In this document: positions 6,772 through 6,940 of the stretch, in pieces | Numbering within the stretch: position 1 is the stretch's first letter | Layout: each line of letters opens with the position of its first letter | From: JBEKJU01 sp050011095 | GTDB taxonomy: Bacteria > Desulfobacterota > Syntrophorhabdia > Syntrophorhabdales > WCHB1-27 | Direction of reading: 5' to 3' | Assembly: GCA_050011095.1 (NCBI GenBank) | Contig: JBEKJU010000195.1 | Location: 1 to 6,940 of the forward strand | Length of the DNA: 6,940 bases | Notes under the pieces: generated by a model | What the model was told of the DNA's origin: nothing | What the model saw: only the letters and a program-made list of their open reading frames with translations | Database searches by the model: none | Translations under genes and position numbers: made by a program

Positions 6772-6801
6772 CTTATATCACACGGTCGCCGGTTTTGTCC
6801 A
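6772..6801 (-). promoter_or_regulatory. Sigma-70-like promoter for the MBOAT-SGNH operon
   Basis: Reading the minus strand, TGGACA (6801-6796) is five of six to the -35 consensus and TATAAG (6777-6772) is five of six to the -10 consensus, with an 18-base spacer. Transcription would begin near 6765, leaving a leader of only about 15 bases before ATG 6750, just enough for the GGCGGG ribosome site. The match is by eye, and chance matches of this quality are not rare. Its position next to the first gene of the operon supports it. Confidence 0.5.
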
Positions 6802-6811
6802 TAAGTTATGG
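6799..6811. promoter_or_regulatory. Palindrome over the -35 box, candidate operator
   Basis: CCATAA (6799-6804), one central base, then TTATGG (6806-6811) make a perfect 13-base dyad. Three of the six bases of the proposed -35 box fall inside it. A site in this position would suit a repressor that blocks RNA polymerase. No regulator gene is present in the window to pair it with. Confidence 0.4.
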
Positions 6812-6940
6812 GACAGCGGGCAGGGCAAACGCATTTGGAACCTACGGCCCTCTTTCTCTCCGGGAAAGACTACTTTCGTCTCCAGCGCCGGGAACATTGC
6901 CTTGCGTCGCGCGCTTTGTCCGCTTCCCGCCCCGTCTCGG

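Noticed and set aside
6753..6940. Open frames on both strands running off the right edge
   Set aside because: The plus frame from ATG 6753 is rich in Pro, Arg and Leu with no ribosome site, and the minus frame ending at 6778 crosses the proposed promoter. Neither shows recognisable protein sequence, so nothing is annotated.
1..6940. CRISPR array, transposase or integrase genes
   Set aside because: No regularly spaced direct repeats and no reading frame with recombinase or transposase motifs were found on either strand.

Overview
The window looks like an accessory stretch of a Gram-negative-type bacterial chromosome. It contains genes for cell-surface glycan assembly and O-acylation, plus a probable chromosomal attachment site for an integrating element. 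I cannot fix the taxon. Gene density, mixed codon use and the family set would suit a Desulfobacterota-like or other environmental proteobacterial lineage, but that is a guess.

Left part (1-1712). Two small plus-strand genes lie 44 bases apart: a 105-residue eight-cysteine zinc-binding-type protein (111-428) and a 261-residue protein with a short alpha/beta-like front half and HEAT-like repeats behind (473-1258). No named function is recognised for either. About 400 bases of gene-free DNA rich in small inverted repeats follow. This ends at 1677-1712, which reads as the last part of a serine tRNA gene (T arm, acceptor 3' strand, discriminator G, CCA) with no tRNA body in front. Such 3' fragments are the usual scar at the far end of an island integrated in a tRNA gene. 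The polarity implies that the island lies to the left, so the two small genes are probably its terminal cargo.

Middle (1713-2459). A paired-hairpin repeat (1750-1816) is followed by a gene-poor stretch holding only tiny ORFs. At its right edge an open frame runs without a stop into the next gene.

Right part (2460-6750). A plus-strand DUF2142 multi-membrane protein (GT-C-like fold family, about 449 residues) is convergent with a two-gene minus-strand operon. That operon consists of an MBOAT (AlgI-like) O-acyltransferase (6750-5290) followed after 7 bases by a membrane-anchored SGNH/GDSL-like protein (5282-4209). The MBOAT protein is expected to move acyl groups across the inner membrane, and the SGNH protein to transfer or remove them on a periplasmic glycan. 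The DUF2142 protein may supply a glycosyl-transfer step, but it is on the other strand and may be independent. A good sigma-70-like promoter precedes the MBOAT gene, and a 13-base palindrome overlaps its -35 box, which suggests a repressor site.

I found no CRISPR array, transposase, integrase, rRNA or complete tRNA.
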